A program made the translations under genes and the position numbers. From Sinotaia quadrata (taxonomy: Eukaryota > Mollusca > Gastropoda > Architaenioglossa > Viviparidae), in contig CM054180.1 of the NCBI GenBank assembly GCA_028829895.1, forward strand, positions 98,679,135-98,743,134: a stretch of 64,000 bases of DNA, given 5' to 3'. The notes beneath the pieces are model-generated. The model was not told the origin of the DNA and did no database searches. It saw only the letters and a program-made list of their open reading frames with translations. This document shows, piece by piece, positions 37,301-50,164 of this stretch (the first letter of the stretch is position 1; each line of letters opens with the position of its first letter).

Positions 37301-40060
37301 TACCTGACAAAAGCCATTTTTCTCTCTGTCTTGGCTGTTAAATGTTCAGTCATCTTTATTGGCAGTAGTTTAATTTGTGTAGATTTCAAACTTTTTTGAC
37401 TGACTTTTGACTGTTCACACTTCACAGTGAGATTGTTTATTTTAATCCACTGTTAATTAGTATTTAGTAACTATGGCTTCAGAATCAAGTAAGGAAAAGA
37501 AAAATTAATGATGAACGTAAAACATTTCAAGCAAGGCTGACATACCTATACCTTTTTAAAACCTTGGTTACACAAGTATTATTAATGTTATTGCACTATA
37601 CTTATAAAGTTATAACCCAACATGTTTTATAATTTAGTAAGCAGATTTCCTTGACCATGAAAAATTATTATGGATTGAAACATTAAATCAACTTAGTTTA
37701 AACAAGTCATCAAAGTACACATATGAACAGAAGGATTTGTACAACTAGTGTCATTAATGTAATACAACCTTTAATTAAATTAATTCAACTAAAATAACCA
37801 ACATGGTTTTCCTAATCACAGAATGATTTTACCACACTTCTGCCAACCAAAGAGAGCAGCACCCTAGTCAAAAAGAAACCACTAGATAAGATGCAAACAC
37901 AAGTTGCCAAATTCTTCAAGTAAACAGCCATCTATACTCCTCAGACCCAAATTAATAAACAACAAAATGCTATCCTGTTTGGTGCATACACAGTACATTT
38001 AGAATAGCAAACAAAACAGAATAGTATTTCTTTTGCTTCAAAAAACAAAACCTGCAGCAAAACCTCACTTTGAAAACCACTAATAGTATGAATATCAGAT
38101 ACTCCACCACATCAAGTGATCACTGATCAATACTATCTTTTTTCTTTCTTTTATTTTATTTATCTTTCTATATATTTTCTTACAAATATGATCACCCCTT
38201 GCGGAATCAACACACCCCAATCATTAAATTGGTGCAAGCAGAAAAAGATGTTACACCCAAACCTATAGCTAGCTACTACAAGTACTAGCCAAAAATATAC
38301 ACTCTATTTATTTTATTGTTCAGATATAACTGACTCAGACACTTATTTTGGTGTCAATTAATTAATTATTAATTAATAGTAATAAGTATTTGCTTCCAGA
38401 TATATTATCTTAAATTTTAGGAGTTAGTCCCAATGTCATTGTTTTGCAGGAATAAGTAGCGTTTAGTGCATAAATTTGGTGATTTTCTGTAGCTAAGTGT
38501 GATACTTTAATACAATTATTTGTGGGTGCAACTTGAATAAAATTAAAGATAATTTCTTTATCAACAAGCTGTTGTATTTTATTTAATATGACTTAAACCC
38601 TGTTGAAAGAAAAATAAATACACTTACTAAGTGTTGGGTGCATTTTTGCTTAAAATGGGGCTTTGCAGCCAAGTCAATGTGATCAAAAAATTTGCTTTGG
38701 TCAGAATTTCCTTTTACAGTTTTAGCATTTGACTGCATTTTAATTTTTCTTATATCAGTAAGAATAAAAAATAAAGGTGCAACCCTAAGCTCTCTCCTGA
38801 TCCATTTTTATTAGCATAACTCAAGCTTTAGTAATCAATTACAAACTTGGCTATTTTGAAATAGTTGCTGTTACCGCATTTGAATAAATTTTCCCCTGAT
38901 GAAACTGGCAATGAGGTGAGCACGCATTCCTCTATGAAACAAGTATTTAAAATTTCATATAACTTTGGTCCCAGTTTAGAGCAAACAGTTTCCGTTAGGT
39001 AACTGAAAAAGCATCTGCTTCAAATTCTAGCAATGGCCACGTCGCGTATGTTAGAAAATTTAGAGCTGCAGCAAACTTCGAGAGCAATTAATCTTAATGC
39101 TTGTTACACTTATATCATTTAGTATTTGTGTATGAATTTATTTATTTTAATTACAAGTTAACTTTAGCAGCTATACGAATGCTAGATCAATATCTTTGAT
39201 CCTCTGTTCTATACTTATTAATTATTTCTTTGTGACAACCCTGCTCTATTTCAAACCAATTTTAAACTATATATGAAGCACTCTTTGGTAAATATAAAAC
39301 GTTAGCTTTGTTTTATAGTAGTATTTATTTTATGCTCAAATTTTTTCTAGACTGTCTTATTATGTGATTAATAATATATCTTACTCTAAAACTAAACTTT
39401 ACTGAGATCATGACTATTTTTCTTTAACACAATTTTCTGTGGTATTTTTAGTTAAAAAGTCAAGAGGAGAAGAATAGCACTTTGCTTTCAGTAAACTGTT
39501 ACAATTGAACTTAAGTCTTCAGCAGCTTATTTTCATTAAAAATATATTTTTGTACACATTTCATTTAGTGATAAAACTTAATAAAACAATTATATTTTCA
39601 AGGTCTTGGCTTTACAAATATTACACTTAATATATATTATAAAGATAGTATGAATTAGTATCTGTTTAATATTTAATAATTTAGTTCAACATGTTCATGT
39701 AATAATTAGTCTAGGTACATGGAATTTACAACTGTTCTCTTAAACATTAAAAATGTAATTGCTAATAGTAAATTAATATCTAAATACAGTGTATTGTTTA
39801 ATTATATTTTGGATTTTAGATGACTTTTACTTTTTAATCATACATTTTTTAAAAAACTGTAGATCTTAAAGAGGTCAGATTCCCACCCACCTCTCAAAAT
39901 TAATTTGTGTGTGACTATTTTAGTATTTAGTTGCATAGTTTGTTTATTTTATTGAAATAAAGCTATTAAAATACACATAAGCTTTATACTATAGTATAAG
40001 TATTGTATCAAAAATATTTGACAGTGATTCAATAAAGTGAATGATTGATTAATGATTGAA
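37301..40060. other. AT-rich non-coding stretch
   Basis: No supported feature. Probably intron of gene B. Confidence 0.4.
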
Positions 40061-40099
40061 ATTACACTCTAACATTCTCTTTGTTGGGTTCTTTGGCAT

Positions 40100-40245
40100 T
40101 ACTTTGCATTTCTTTTTAGAAGACCTGCCACATTTAGTTTATTTGAAAGTTATATTTGAAGGCTTTATCAGACAGGAGCAATATGTTGGACTTGAAGAGT
40201 ATTGCAACATTTTTTTTGTTACTGATTTTTGTTTTGTTTAGTGTT
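40100..40245 (+). repeat. Duplicated coding-like segment, copy 1
   Basis: After TTTCTTTTTAG the frame reads LEDLPHLVYLKVIFEGFIRQ followed by EQYVG. The same peptide core, LKVIFEGF[IT]RQEQ, recurs at 43175-43290. Preservation of the core with conservative changes hints at past or present coding, but no start, partner exon or family is identified. Confidence 0.4.
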
Positions 40246-40469
40246 TGTTATGCTCAGTACAAATCATTGTATTGTTAGTGGAAGTACAGTTCTGTATATT
40301 ACTGTAGAGTTATTAACACACACATTACAATTATCTGGTAGAAACTAAAGGAATATTTGAATTGAGTTAAACGTATTTGATTGTAGACCCTGAGCAAATT
40401 AGAATTATAATTTTAAAACTACTGTAAAATTACATGTAATTATATATAAAGTAAACATATATAAAAAGT

Positions 40470-40960
40470 AAAGCGACCACCACAAAAGTGACAATAAAAC
40501 AACCACCACCAATAACAACGACAACACAGATAGCAGCAGGAGTACATGCAATGGGGATATTTTAACCACCCCATTGCCGACACGATACAACTGCTTTTGG
40601 ACCACCTCTACTGGCCTCCAGCACTGACATTCACACATCCGAACGGACACCGGGGACAACATCGACGCCAGCATCATCAACAACGACAACAGCGCCAGTG
40701 AGGAAAACGGGGGGTTGAACATCCTGGGCGCATGTACACACTGGAGACTTGGTGTTTCTAGCCTGGGCTCTGTAAAACACACACGCACGCACGCACGCAC
40801 CGCTGCCACAACTACAATGGTGCCTTAGTCAACGGACCTCCAGACTAAAGCCTACTTCCACCAACCAGACTCACCGACATGCAGCACAGCAATCATCACC
40901 AATGAAATGCACCGATACACACACTACATCTACTCGACACACAACCACCTCCTGCCCTCT
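40470..40960 (+). pseudogene. Retroelement-like coding relic, copy 2
   Basis: Carries the peptide ADTIQLLLDHLYWPPAL and then HPNGH, homologous to 26930-27440, in DNA rich in CAACAACGACAAC-type codons. After it comes the shared CTAGCCTGGGCTCTGTAA block and a short (CGCA)n run near 40783-40800. This copy lacks the stop within LYW that breaks copy 1, but frames still change. Confidence 0.5.
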
Positions 40961-41639
40961 CCAGAAACAAGTGAGGAGAGGAAGTTTTCTCCAGAGGACT
41001 CACAAATCTGAGAATATCTCTGATAAAAGGCTTATTGCATCCTCTGGAGAGAATTAGCGTAAAAAAAAAGTAAAGCAAACTGTAATGATACAAGTTTTAC
41101 CATTTGGTAAATTTGAAGTGATTTTTAATAAATTATTATGTAAGAACTATATGCAATATATTTTTTAAGTCAGCAAATAATGATTTTTTATCAGCTAGAT
41201 AGAGCAGAAATTCCAAATTTAATATTTGAACCATATATGTAACATTTCTTGATTACCCTTCCAAAAGTTTAAAAGAAGAAAATATCCAAAACTGCAAAGC
41301 AAATCCAAAACTCTGAAAAAGAGTTTGCTGAAGACTATATTTTTCTGTTTTATTTAACCCTTATAATAAGTAACACAAGTATTAAGTAATTATTAAGGTC
41401 TATTAAAGGTATTTTAAAATTTTTTAAAGAAAAATATTGCAAAATATCTGCAAAGTTAAGAAAAAATGGAAAAATAGTATACATAAATTTATATGAAAGT
41501 TATGAATAAAAGTGTATACCCATATATTGTACAACCTAAAGATTACATTAAAAACTAAAAAAATTAATTAAAACTGTAACAAAGATCAGATTGTGAAACA
41601 TCTGTCAGTATGAATGAAATGATTAAAACTGGTTTTTAC

Positions 41640-41949
41640 CTTATCTCTTTATTAAGATGAATACTTTTCTTTGCTTTAAAAAGTAATTGAAATATGTACT
41701 CCTCATCACTCACACTCTGATTTATACATCCACAAGAACTCAACTTATATCCTGGTGCTAAAGTCCCTGAGCAACCTGGAAGAGGTTCAGATGAGCAAAT
41801 TACTTCGGGATATACAATAAACTGTAATCCTTGAAGTGGTTTGCACTTAGAGGCAATAAGAGCATTAATGTTGAAAATGCAAAGAATGCTGTTTTCTTCA
41901 TCATCTGCAAACTCTTCTGGGCATATAAGAATGAAATCTTCTAAAAAAC
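41640..41949 (-). CDS. Gene B exon: first half of cysteine-rich Ig-like domain
   Basis: On the reverse strand, TTTTTAACAG opens the exon at 41949 in phase 1, and a GTAAAA donor follows 41640, where it ends in phase 2. The 310 nt encode about 102 residues: FLEDFILICPEEFADDEENS, then SILCIFNINALIASKCKPLQ, a VICSSEPLPGCSGT segment, GYKLSSCGC and SDEEYIFQLLFKAKKS. Seven cysteines in the order C..C..C..C..C..CxC, followed by a YxFxLLFKAxKS strand, match the first half of the cysteine-rich Ig domain common in molluscan receptor proteins, where an intron commonly splits the domain before the WxCxxxC end. It has by far the best peptide character of any frame on this strand. The upstream exon is not certain; the downstream partner is 32584-32663. 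Confidence 0.7.
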
Positions 41950-43140
41950 CTGTTAAAAATGTAATTAAAAAAATACAAATTAATACATTATAATACTTTT
42001 AGTAATTTATAACTGTATTTTATAACTGATTATCAAAGGACATATTAATTTATATTAATTAATAATATATATTAAGGATTTCAATATAACTTAAATTCAA
42101 GCAATTGAGAAAACCCACAACCCATTTCTCAGGTAGTGAATTTTTTCCAGGTTAAAAACTGAATGGAAAATTATATTTCTACACAACATATACTACATGT
42201 ATATTTTTTGCAATGGTTGCTCTTTTTAATTCAGTAACATGCAAACATCCAGTACATTAAAGGAAGGGAGAATGTAGGAGTGAACTATATGAGCAGAAGC
42301 TGTTGCTCAGACTCAGAGGTACAGAATTATGTACAGGTGGGCATGTAAATAGATTTTTATTCATAGCTCACTTTGAGTGAAATAATCAGATGGATTAAAC
42401 TCTTAAGGCTGGGGTTTGATGGTCATCAAATGAAATCAACAAATCACCTTCAACAACCTCAATGTACATAACTATTTAATTAGTAATTCTATAGTTACAT
42501 ATGTATTAAACTAACATGTACAGTGTCTACAAAGAGAGTAGTAAACAGTTAATATAATACTAATGCATCAAGAGGTTCAACAGTAACTTCTACTAGTGTA
42601 GCTGTAAAAGGCTTAATAAAATCAAATAGTTGAACTGGTACTGTATAGGCATTAGGAAATTCAATAGTTAAACTGTTACTGAAATAGGCAACAGGAGACC
42701 AGTGGTAAACTATAATACTTTATGAAACAGATCTTTTCAAGAAATCATTACACTTTTTCACAATATAATTATAATTAAAATTGTCACATTTTTAAAAACA
42801 ACACACCTCTATTAATATAAGCAAACCACTTATGTTACTGCATCTACTTTATAGAGGCTTCTGTGTACATCTGGGGTGTTACAAGTTCCTATATAAGATT
42901 TTGATTTATGAAAATCAAAACATACTTATTTATAGCTTAGATCCAAATATTTCAGCAAACATTTCCATTTTCTGTTTTAAGCAGACACGCCCCTCTAGTG
43001 TTTGTGTTGTATTTGCATGTATGTTTGTTCTTGAATGTGCAAAGTTATTCATTAATTATTTCCATTATAATTATCAAAGTGTTTTTGAATGTGCAAAGTT
43101 AATTATTAATTCGTTCCATAATCAATGTGTGGATGCTTAA
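41950..43140. other. Intron or intergenic sequence with a local direct repeat
   Basis: A 102-codon forward frame (42832-43140) owes its end to a ~55-bp direct repeat (TTGAATGTGCAAAGTTA at 43033 and 43086). It has no recognisable motif. Confidence 0.35.
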
Positions 43141-43149
43141 CCATTTATT

Positions 43150-43345
43150 TGTTTTTTCTTAGTACATATCATTTCTTTTAGAAGACCTGCCCCATTTACT
43201 GATTTAGATTTTCTAAAAGTTATATTTGAAGGTTTTACCAGACAAGAGCAACATTTTGTAGTGCATTGCAACGAGTATTTTTGTTGTTGGGTTTGTTTGT
43301 ATTTTTCTTTGGGGGAAAGGTATTCGGGTTTTGTTGTGCTAACAT
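43150..43345 (+). repeat. Duplicated coding-like segment, copy 2
   Basis: After TTTCTTTTAG the sequence matches 40100-40245. The best frame reads RPAPFTDLDFLKVIFEGFTR followed by QEQHFVVHCNEYF and stays open for over 50 codons. Same orientation as copy 1, 3 kb away. Confidence 0.4.
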
Positions 43346-45029
43346 AGCAACTATAATCTTCAGTAAATAATTTGGTCACTAAAACATTTAAAGTGGGGGG
43401 TGGGGGTGAAGGTGAGAGAGCAATGATTATGAATACTGATTCATACTGTATGTACTTGAATATTAGTCAAGAAATTTGTTCACATTTTGAAACAATAAAT
43501 ACTGAATTTTGACTTCTAGTTGAGTTGCAAAATCTGCTGACAATAATTTAGGGTAAAAACATAAAATGTTAACATATAATTATTACTGGTAGCTTACCGC
43601 TCTTTGTTAACAAAGCCTTTATTATCGCTCATGAGCATGGAAACACCAATTTATCAAGCACCTGAATTTCTATTTACATATTAAACTAATTTGACATTTA
43701 ATTAATTACTATTCACCTGTTTTATTTTTCCCTTACTAAATTTCTTATACAAACCAAAAAAGTAAAGAAAGGAAGTTATCCCTTTTTATTCAAATGTTGA
43801 ATATTTACAAACGATTTTCAGTTTAAATTTTATTCAAGTTTTTAGTACAGTAATAAAAAGGTGATTTTATATAACATTATTGTTCAAGAATGGAACAATT
43901 TGTCATCTTTTGTGTCACCCCATTTAATTGTTTGGCCCTTTGACTAGTTATATTTATAATGGGATGTTGAATTTGGGACTAGGAATAGGATTCAGCCCTT
44001 AATTTTTTCCTTATACTCGACTCAACCAATATAGTAGTATATAGAGTAAGTTTATTTTGCATGGGATATTGATGCCATCAATGGCAGAACAGTAAAATTC
44101 TTTGTATTGTTAATCAACTTAACGGAGGTATAGTTCTGAATGCTAATGTAATCATTTGTACAAACTTTCATAACTTTCCATAACTGCATAAGTTAATTTT
44201 TAAGATGTTCAATTTTATAACTGGGTCAATTTTATAACTGGGTTTTTTCCATCTTTAGTCATAAACATAATGTGTTAAATTCGCTTGATGATGATGTTTG
44301 TGATCTAATATAATATTATCTTTGAATTTTAAATCAGTCTCTAGAAAAAATTGGGCTAAAACACCTTGGTACTTTATTGAGTTAAATACATTTTAAATTT
44401 AAGCTACTTCTTTGATTATGATGTCTTGAATATGCACTTTATAATAATATTACAAACACGCTTACGTAATGAAGAGCTAAGTTTATAGACAGTTTATAAA
44501 ATATAGTACAATTTCTAAAAAGAAATTATACATTTTAATATTTAGAATATATGCACTATAAATTATATAATAAAAATAAGAGGCTTGTGAATGTGAAGCA
44601 AAATGTTTGAAAAACTACGACAAATATTGAAATAAGTGTTATTTAATTTAGCTTCATTGGAAATTAATAATTGGATCTACGTTCGTTGAGTTTGCTGTTT
44701 GGTGCAGGACATTTATGTTGTTTTGTTTGTTTTTTTTAAATTGCAACATAATCTATTTCTAATAGTCGTGATTGCGAGTTTCGATATATTTACCTTTCAA
44801 ACTTAAAATTAGAATAAGAAAAGAAATACGATTTTTGTAATAACAAGACATGGATTCTCTACTTGAGATTTTATCTAACGGTGCGTTTTGAGGTCGCTCA
44901 GAATTAGTTCCCTTGCCACTTAAAACACCAACTTCCTACCGCCAAAAATATGTTGTGAGCACAGCAGTAAATACTGTATAGATTTGTGCTTGAAATCTCT
45001 GTATATATTATAAGATATGAGAAACTTAC
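43346..45029. other. AT-rich non-coding stretch
   Basis: No supported feature. Lies in the 5' part of gene B if the small exon candidate at 45030-45051 is real. Confidence 0.35.
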
Positions 45030-45051
45030 TAACACTAAAATCATTTGTTAT
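45030..45051 (-). CDS. Possible 22-nt upstream microexon of gene B
   Basis: On the reverse strand a strong acceptor (TTTTATTCTCACAG) and donor (GTAAGT) bound 22 nt. In phase 0 it reads ITNDFSV and ends in phase 1, exactly the phase needed by the exon starting at 41949. No signal-peptide exon could be found farther upstream, so this is only a suggestion. Confidence 0.2.
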
Positions 45052-46770
45052 CTGTGAGAATAAAACCATAGTCATTTAAATTTAAGAGACCATGCTAGAG
45101 CTCAGTGGGAGGAAAAATGGCTGTATTTCACCACTCTGGATAGTAGCTCGTGCACACATACACTCATCTTCTAAAAACATGGCGATCCTGTCCTAATCTA
45201 ACTGTCTAACTTTTGATGTCCTAATATGACATAACATGTAAGAGAAAACTACGTCATGAGTACATCCCCCCCACCCGACTTATGACCAAATAAAAATAAA
45301 TACTGCATGTAATTCTTAACTAAAGTGATCATTATAAAGCAAATGAATACTACATCATAATTATATTCATAGTAATTATACACACATCCAATGATCCTCA
45401 CTCTCTAAACATACTGGCAATGCATATGAGATGCAAGCTTTAATTCCACACATAACGCACTTTGTGACCAACAATAAGAGGTAATAATATCTTAGGAAAA
45501 AAATAAATTTTGCATATGATTATCCCCCTTTTTTAGTGATATACCTATTGTAACACCAAAAATGCAATCTTGATGCACCCTAATTAAATTTTAATATAAA
45601 TTTATTATAATTAATTTATTGTTGACATACTTTTCTCAAAGGGACCAAAATTGCGTATCACAAATTTCTCATAATCGAATTAGAGATTGAAAGGACCTGG
45701 TCTATTCTTATTATAACCACGCGCTATGTTTGAAGTCTGTGCATATCTGCGGGCAGTAGCTGGTCATGAGTGTATTATGTAATACGAGTCACCATAGAAA
45801 ATAAGCGACTTAGTCCGCACGTGTCTAGCCAACGGGAGGTTTTACTGGCTAAGCCTCAAAGAGTGAGCTGTCTTAGAAAACCATAGATCTGAGAGAACAC
45901 TAACCTAACAGAAGTGACACAGACAAAAAGAAAAACTGTACAGTTACTAACTACCCTGAGGACAGACGCTATGACGTCCACACTCATAGACCTATTTTTC
46001 TGCGCAAAAATACACAGCTGCACAAATGTCTGTAATGTTCTATGATTAATTCTTTAATTTCGGGTTTTTTTCTATTTTGAGTAACTTAAATAATGAAAGA
46101 CTCTGAGACTCCTACAGTATTCATTGATTTGAATAATTCTTCTGTTAACAATTAAATGTTGTAAGATATCTGCATCTCCAAATCTATATTAAAATCTTGT
46201 GCCTTGTGATAATTAAAATAAAATTTATTAAGTTCTTTTAATAAATTTTATTTCCACTCTCGTCTATTTATTAGTTTGGTGGTGTACAGTGTACAGGCTA
46301 GAGGGGTGGGGGCAGCCAATGACGCAATAACTGTAGAAGTCGGTCACGTACACTTTTAGGAAAAGGTCCCCCTGAGCTGGAAATTGGAGAAAATGTAGGC
46401 CTATGGGGTGGAAGTAAACTTACTAATTAACTGACTAAATTAAGTGTAGAAAGTAAATTTGCTTCGGACAAGTAACACTAGGGTAGGGAGAATAATCAGA
46501 GGGATTAATACCCAGGGTTTGACTTAGTCTCTCCAGACCACAAAAGACGAAGACCCCTTTGAATGAATAGATTATTAATATTCTAGAGTGAGAATGATTA
46601 TTAATCGATATGATAAATTATCATATAATCTGTATTAGGCCTACATAAACCAGGTAGTCACACCTATATTTATTTTTCTCAGACTATTGCTGATGGTGAG
46701 CCAATTTACCAGTGAAGTTACCCAATCTGCAAGTGGTAACAGTCGCTAATAATTATTATGTCTAATAGTC
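45052..46770. other. Interval between the divergent Ig genes
   Basis: GC content rises slightly in places (45700-46000 and 46270-46400). No TATA/initiator arrangement stands out on either strand. The promoters of genes A and B should lie somewhere between about 45 and 48.2 kb. Confidence 0.3.
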
Positions 46771-46779
46771 CATATCTTG

Positions 46780-46905
46780 CACGGGCACTTTACAGATGTA
46801 CTACGCTTAGCTGTAGCATTTGAAGTAATACATTATTATACGGCACTTTACAGATGTACTATACGCTTAGCTGTAGCATTTGAAGTAATAAATTATTATA
46901 CGGTT
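46780..46905. repeat. Two-copy ~61-bp tandem repeat
   Basis: CGCTTAGCTGTAGCATTTGA occurs twice 61-62 bp apart, with the flanking GCACTTTACAGATGTACTA also repeated. Confidence 0.9.
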
Positions 46906-47114
46906 AACCCAAAGTACCTCTCACAAACCATCAGAAAACAATTTGCCCTTTTGTTAACAGCAGCATCCCTAGCCCAAATCTTGTATAAAAGCTTGAAAGT
47001 AGGATACCAATGTACACTAGAATTCAGACATTTATCAGAAAACAAAAGAATAGCCAATAATATTATAATAATACAATATTTTAAGAGTCGTTATAATATT
47101 GTTATCTGCCAAAT

Positions 47115-47190
47115 CTAATAATATAAATTTAATTGAATTCAGTAATATAAATTTAATTGAATTTAGTAATATAAATTTAATTTAATGCAT
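47115..47190. repeat. Three-copy ~24-bp AT-rich tandem repeat
   Basis: TAATATAAATTTAATTGAAT occurs in three consecutive, slightly diverged units. Confidence 0.85.
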
Positions 47191-47224
47191 TATCATACTG
47201 TAAGACTCAACAGTCAACACAATT

Positions 47225-47410
47225 ATAACTTAATCGGTTCACCGACCAATGCGCGCTTAAACGCAAAAAGCAATGGACAAAAGCGCGATGACGAAATCGC
47301 GTTCTCTCCCTACCCCTAAAACTAACCCTAAACCTAATCCTAACCCTGGCCCTATCGCGCATTTGTCGGGCGCGCAGTAGTCTTTCGCGCATTTGTCGGG
47401 TCACGATTTA
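47225..47410. repeat. CpG-rich island-like repeat with CCTAA-type words
   Basis: The block contains GCGCGATGACGAAATCGCG (an imperfect palindrome), then CCTAAAACTAACCCTAAACC-type degenerate CCCTAA words, then two direct copies of CGCGCATTTGTCGGG. Composition is sharply different from the AT-rich flanks. It is probably an interspersed repeat; telomere-like words alone do not make it telomeric. Confidence 0.55.
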
Positions 47411-48230
47411 ATCTCTAAAATTGAATAAGTATTCTATACATTCACGTTGCGCACGCGGCCAGAGGCAGTCTAAAAATTAAAAGGGATCTGTCTACCGCTT
47501 GTGGCAAGTACGTATTACTTTTTCTGCTTTACTGGTGAAATACAAACTATTTTAAATGTATGTCTTCAATATTTCAGAGTGCTTATATCTATGCGTCGAT
47601 CATTCTCATAATTTATTCTGGAAAAATACTAATAAAATAAATACAGAATGGACGTTTCAACGGAACTACTAAGAGAAAACAAACCCACAACGTATTTACC
47701 TTTTATGAACACGAAAAGCAGAAATAGATATGTACAACTCCAAGTCACATTATTCACTTGTTGATAAAAGTTTTTATTCGAAATTTTACTCTTCAAATCA
47801 GATTATAATTCTGATTAAAAGACAATTTTCGGAAACACTTTGGTTGTTGGACAAATGTTTTAATTAAACTGAAATAGTACTCTTCTAGTGGAGAGTGCTT
47901 TTAAAACAGTATCAAATCAGTTGTATCCCTGTGTGCGTTGGAGGTATTTCCTCGTTAGCAGTCGAACTAATTTTTTGTGTGTGTTTAAATAATTTTGATA
48001 TAGTTTACAAAGTTCTGAATTAATTTTCTTTAACTTAAAGACATATTTGGTTATAATTGCTAAGCAATTTAATAGTCTCTTATTGAGGCGACTGTTTTCT
48101 TGCAGGGTAAAATCGAAACTGCTTTGAATTATTGATTGTCCGTTGACTTTAATCCCGAAAACGTTTTATTATTCGACAGAACCATTTGTCTTCCATAACC
48201 TGGCCAGCATTTGGTGTTTCTTCAGTCCTC

Positions 48231-48285
48231 ATGGATATCCGAACCTGTCTGTTTTGCATGTGCTTGATAGTACACTTTGGTACAG
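48231..48285 (+). CDS. Gene A exon 1: start codon and signal peptide
   Basis: ATG at 48231 opens MDIRTCLFCMCLIVHFGT, a short basic N-terminus followed by a hydrophobic core: a secretory signal peptide. The exon ends at 48285 in phase 1 before GTAAAG. The split codon completes as GCG (Ala) with the exon at 52732. An upstream in-frame ATG was not seen. Any 5' UTR exon and the promoter are not defined. The protein is therefore expected to enter the secretory pathway, with Ig-like domains outside the cell. Confidence 0.65.
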
Positions 48286-50164
48286 GTAAAGTTTAAAACT
48301 AATTTTTGGTGAATTGTAATCTATATTGACACAATTTGAATAGTCAAGTATGTTTTTTGTTGTTTCTATAGAGTTGAAATCTATACCTAATCGAGATTAA
48401 ATATCGCACTTTCTGATTGTTAATATTGATTTCCGCTTCTCTTATTTGCAATATTTCTCATATTCGCCTACTTGGCTGATTGATTACGCGGTCCCCATCT
48501 CGATCCGAATTTCAATGCAAGGGAGACAATTCACAATTTAGAGTGCCTTTAGTCGGATGTGGTGGCTGCTCTTTGAGGCAATTTATGTTATAGGCCTATC
48601 ATATTGTGTCAAACATACCAAACCCTTTGTCTTTCCCTCTCACTACATCACACTAAACACAAAATTAGCCATAGCAACCTCTTATTTAATGACCGATAAT
48701 ACAAGAATTATTTTCAGAATAACAATAAAGACTACACTGAAAGCTGAAAATCAAAAGGCATTCATGACTGCATTTACTATGCTATTACTAGTATTAGTCA
48801 AATATTTATGATTATAACAATTTACCAGTTCATACAGTTATTTATTCTGAGAATTTGTAACCAGTTACTTAATTGTTCCAACAACAATTAAAATACAGTA
48901 TTATTTAATTATTTGCAGACAGCTCAGTTGTGATGCTACTATTTTTTTCTCAGTAGCAGAAAATGTGGCTAAAAATTCCATATAGGCCTATTATTTTCAC
49001 ATATGGAGCTGTTTATTTATTTGTTTGTAAATTAAAAATTTAATTAAAAAATAATGCTTAGAATTAGGTGAAAAATCTCCAGGCATCACAATTTCTCTGT
49101 CAACGTTCCTACTAGTTTTATTGTTTTACTATATAAACTTTTCTTTAGAATCACAACAATTATTCAGATATTGAGCAGTTCCATTCTGCAGTTGTCAACT
49201 TTCAACTCCCATTTGGTGCTGGAAATAATGCACCATCATGCTATTTTAAGAAGACTGCCCTTGGAGTGCTGTTACACACATCTGTTTTAACAACAAAGTC
49301 TTTATTTAAATCTTGTATTTTCAAAAACAGCACTTGACATTAGACTTGTTTGAAGTGTCTCAAAAGTTCATTTGCATGCATTATTATTCCATACACATTT
49401 AGTGTAATGTTGTGCCCTAGTTAAATCAATGAGTGGGACAGTGAGTGCACTAAATTTTGGCAGGAATTTTCTGTATTAGTCATTCAACAATTACTCGACA
49501 CTGCTGTCAGTTTTGTTTTTCTGAGGCATCTAAAACTAGTAAAAGTAGCTCTTAAAGGAATTATCATGTAATTTCTAATGCTTGAAAATTAAATGATTCA
49601 ATATATTCTTCGTTATGTATTGAAAGTTACTGGTAAAGTGTACAGTCAAAATTTGACTCTTGTATGAGTATTTCTCTCAAAATGTACAATTCTCCATTAT
49701 ATGAAGCAATGGTACATTTCCATCTCCATAACTGCCACAATCCACAACATCCTGTCACTTCTCACCACATCTTACCACATCTCTAAAGGCCACAGAACAA
49801 CATTGTTTTATTAAATTTGAAATACTGAGCACTTATTAATATTACATCACTTTGACAGTGTTAGCTGTCTCATTTATTATTTGTTATTCTAACACTGCAG
49901 TTATAAAGTGGTTAACAAATGGTCAAGTATACTTACAAACTACACTTGGACCAAAGTCCAGCAGTCATTACACTCAATTCTACATGTTAAATAGAATAAT
50001 TTACACAAATTTGACAAAACAATAAATCTGTTTCCTGCATTGTATTTGTAGCCCAAACAAATCTTGTCACATCCCAGTAGGCCTACATGTAATGAACTGT
50101 ATTGCCTGCCAGTGTTGTAGGCCTACATGTAATGAAATATATTATTGTATAATATTTATGTGTA
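48286..50164. other. Gene A intron 1, first part
   Basis: No supported exon. TAGGCCTACATGTAATGAA occurs twice near 50080-50140. An 84-codon forward frame at 48557-48811 has no motif. Confidence 0.4.

Noticed and set aside
42832..43140. A 102-codon forward frame
   Set aside because: AT-driven hydrophobic translation with an internal direct repeat; no motif or splice-consistent partner.
43595..43650. Reverse-strand ATG-initiated short frame before a GTAAGC donor
   Set aside because: The encoded peptide is hydrophilic and not signal-like; no partner exon in phase.
47300..47350. Telomere-like CCTAACCC words
   Set aside because: Only a few degenerate units inside an interspersed CpG-rich repeat; not an array and not at a chromosome end that can be seen.
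47641..47790. Reverse-strand hydrophobic stretch (TYLFLLFVFIK) before a GTAAAT donor, considered as gene B signal peptide
   Set aside because: No in-frame ATG precedes it, so it cannot be a signal-peptide exon as it stands.
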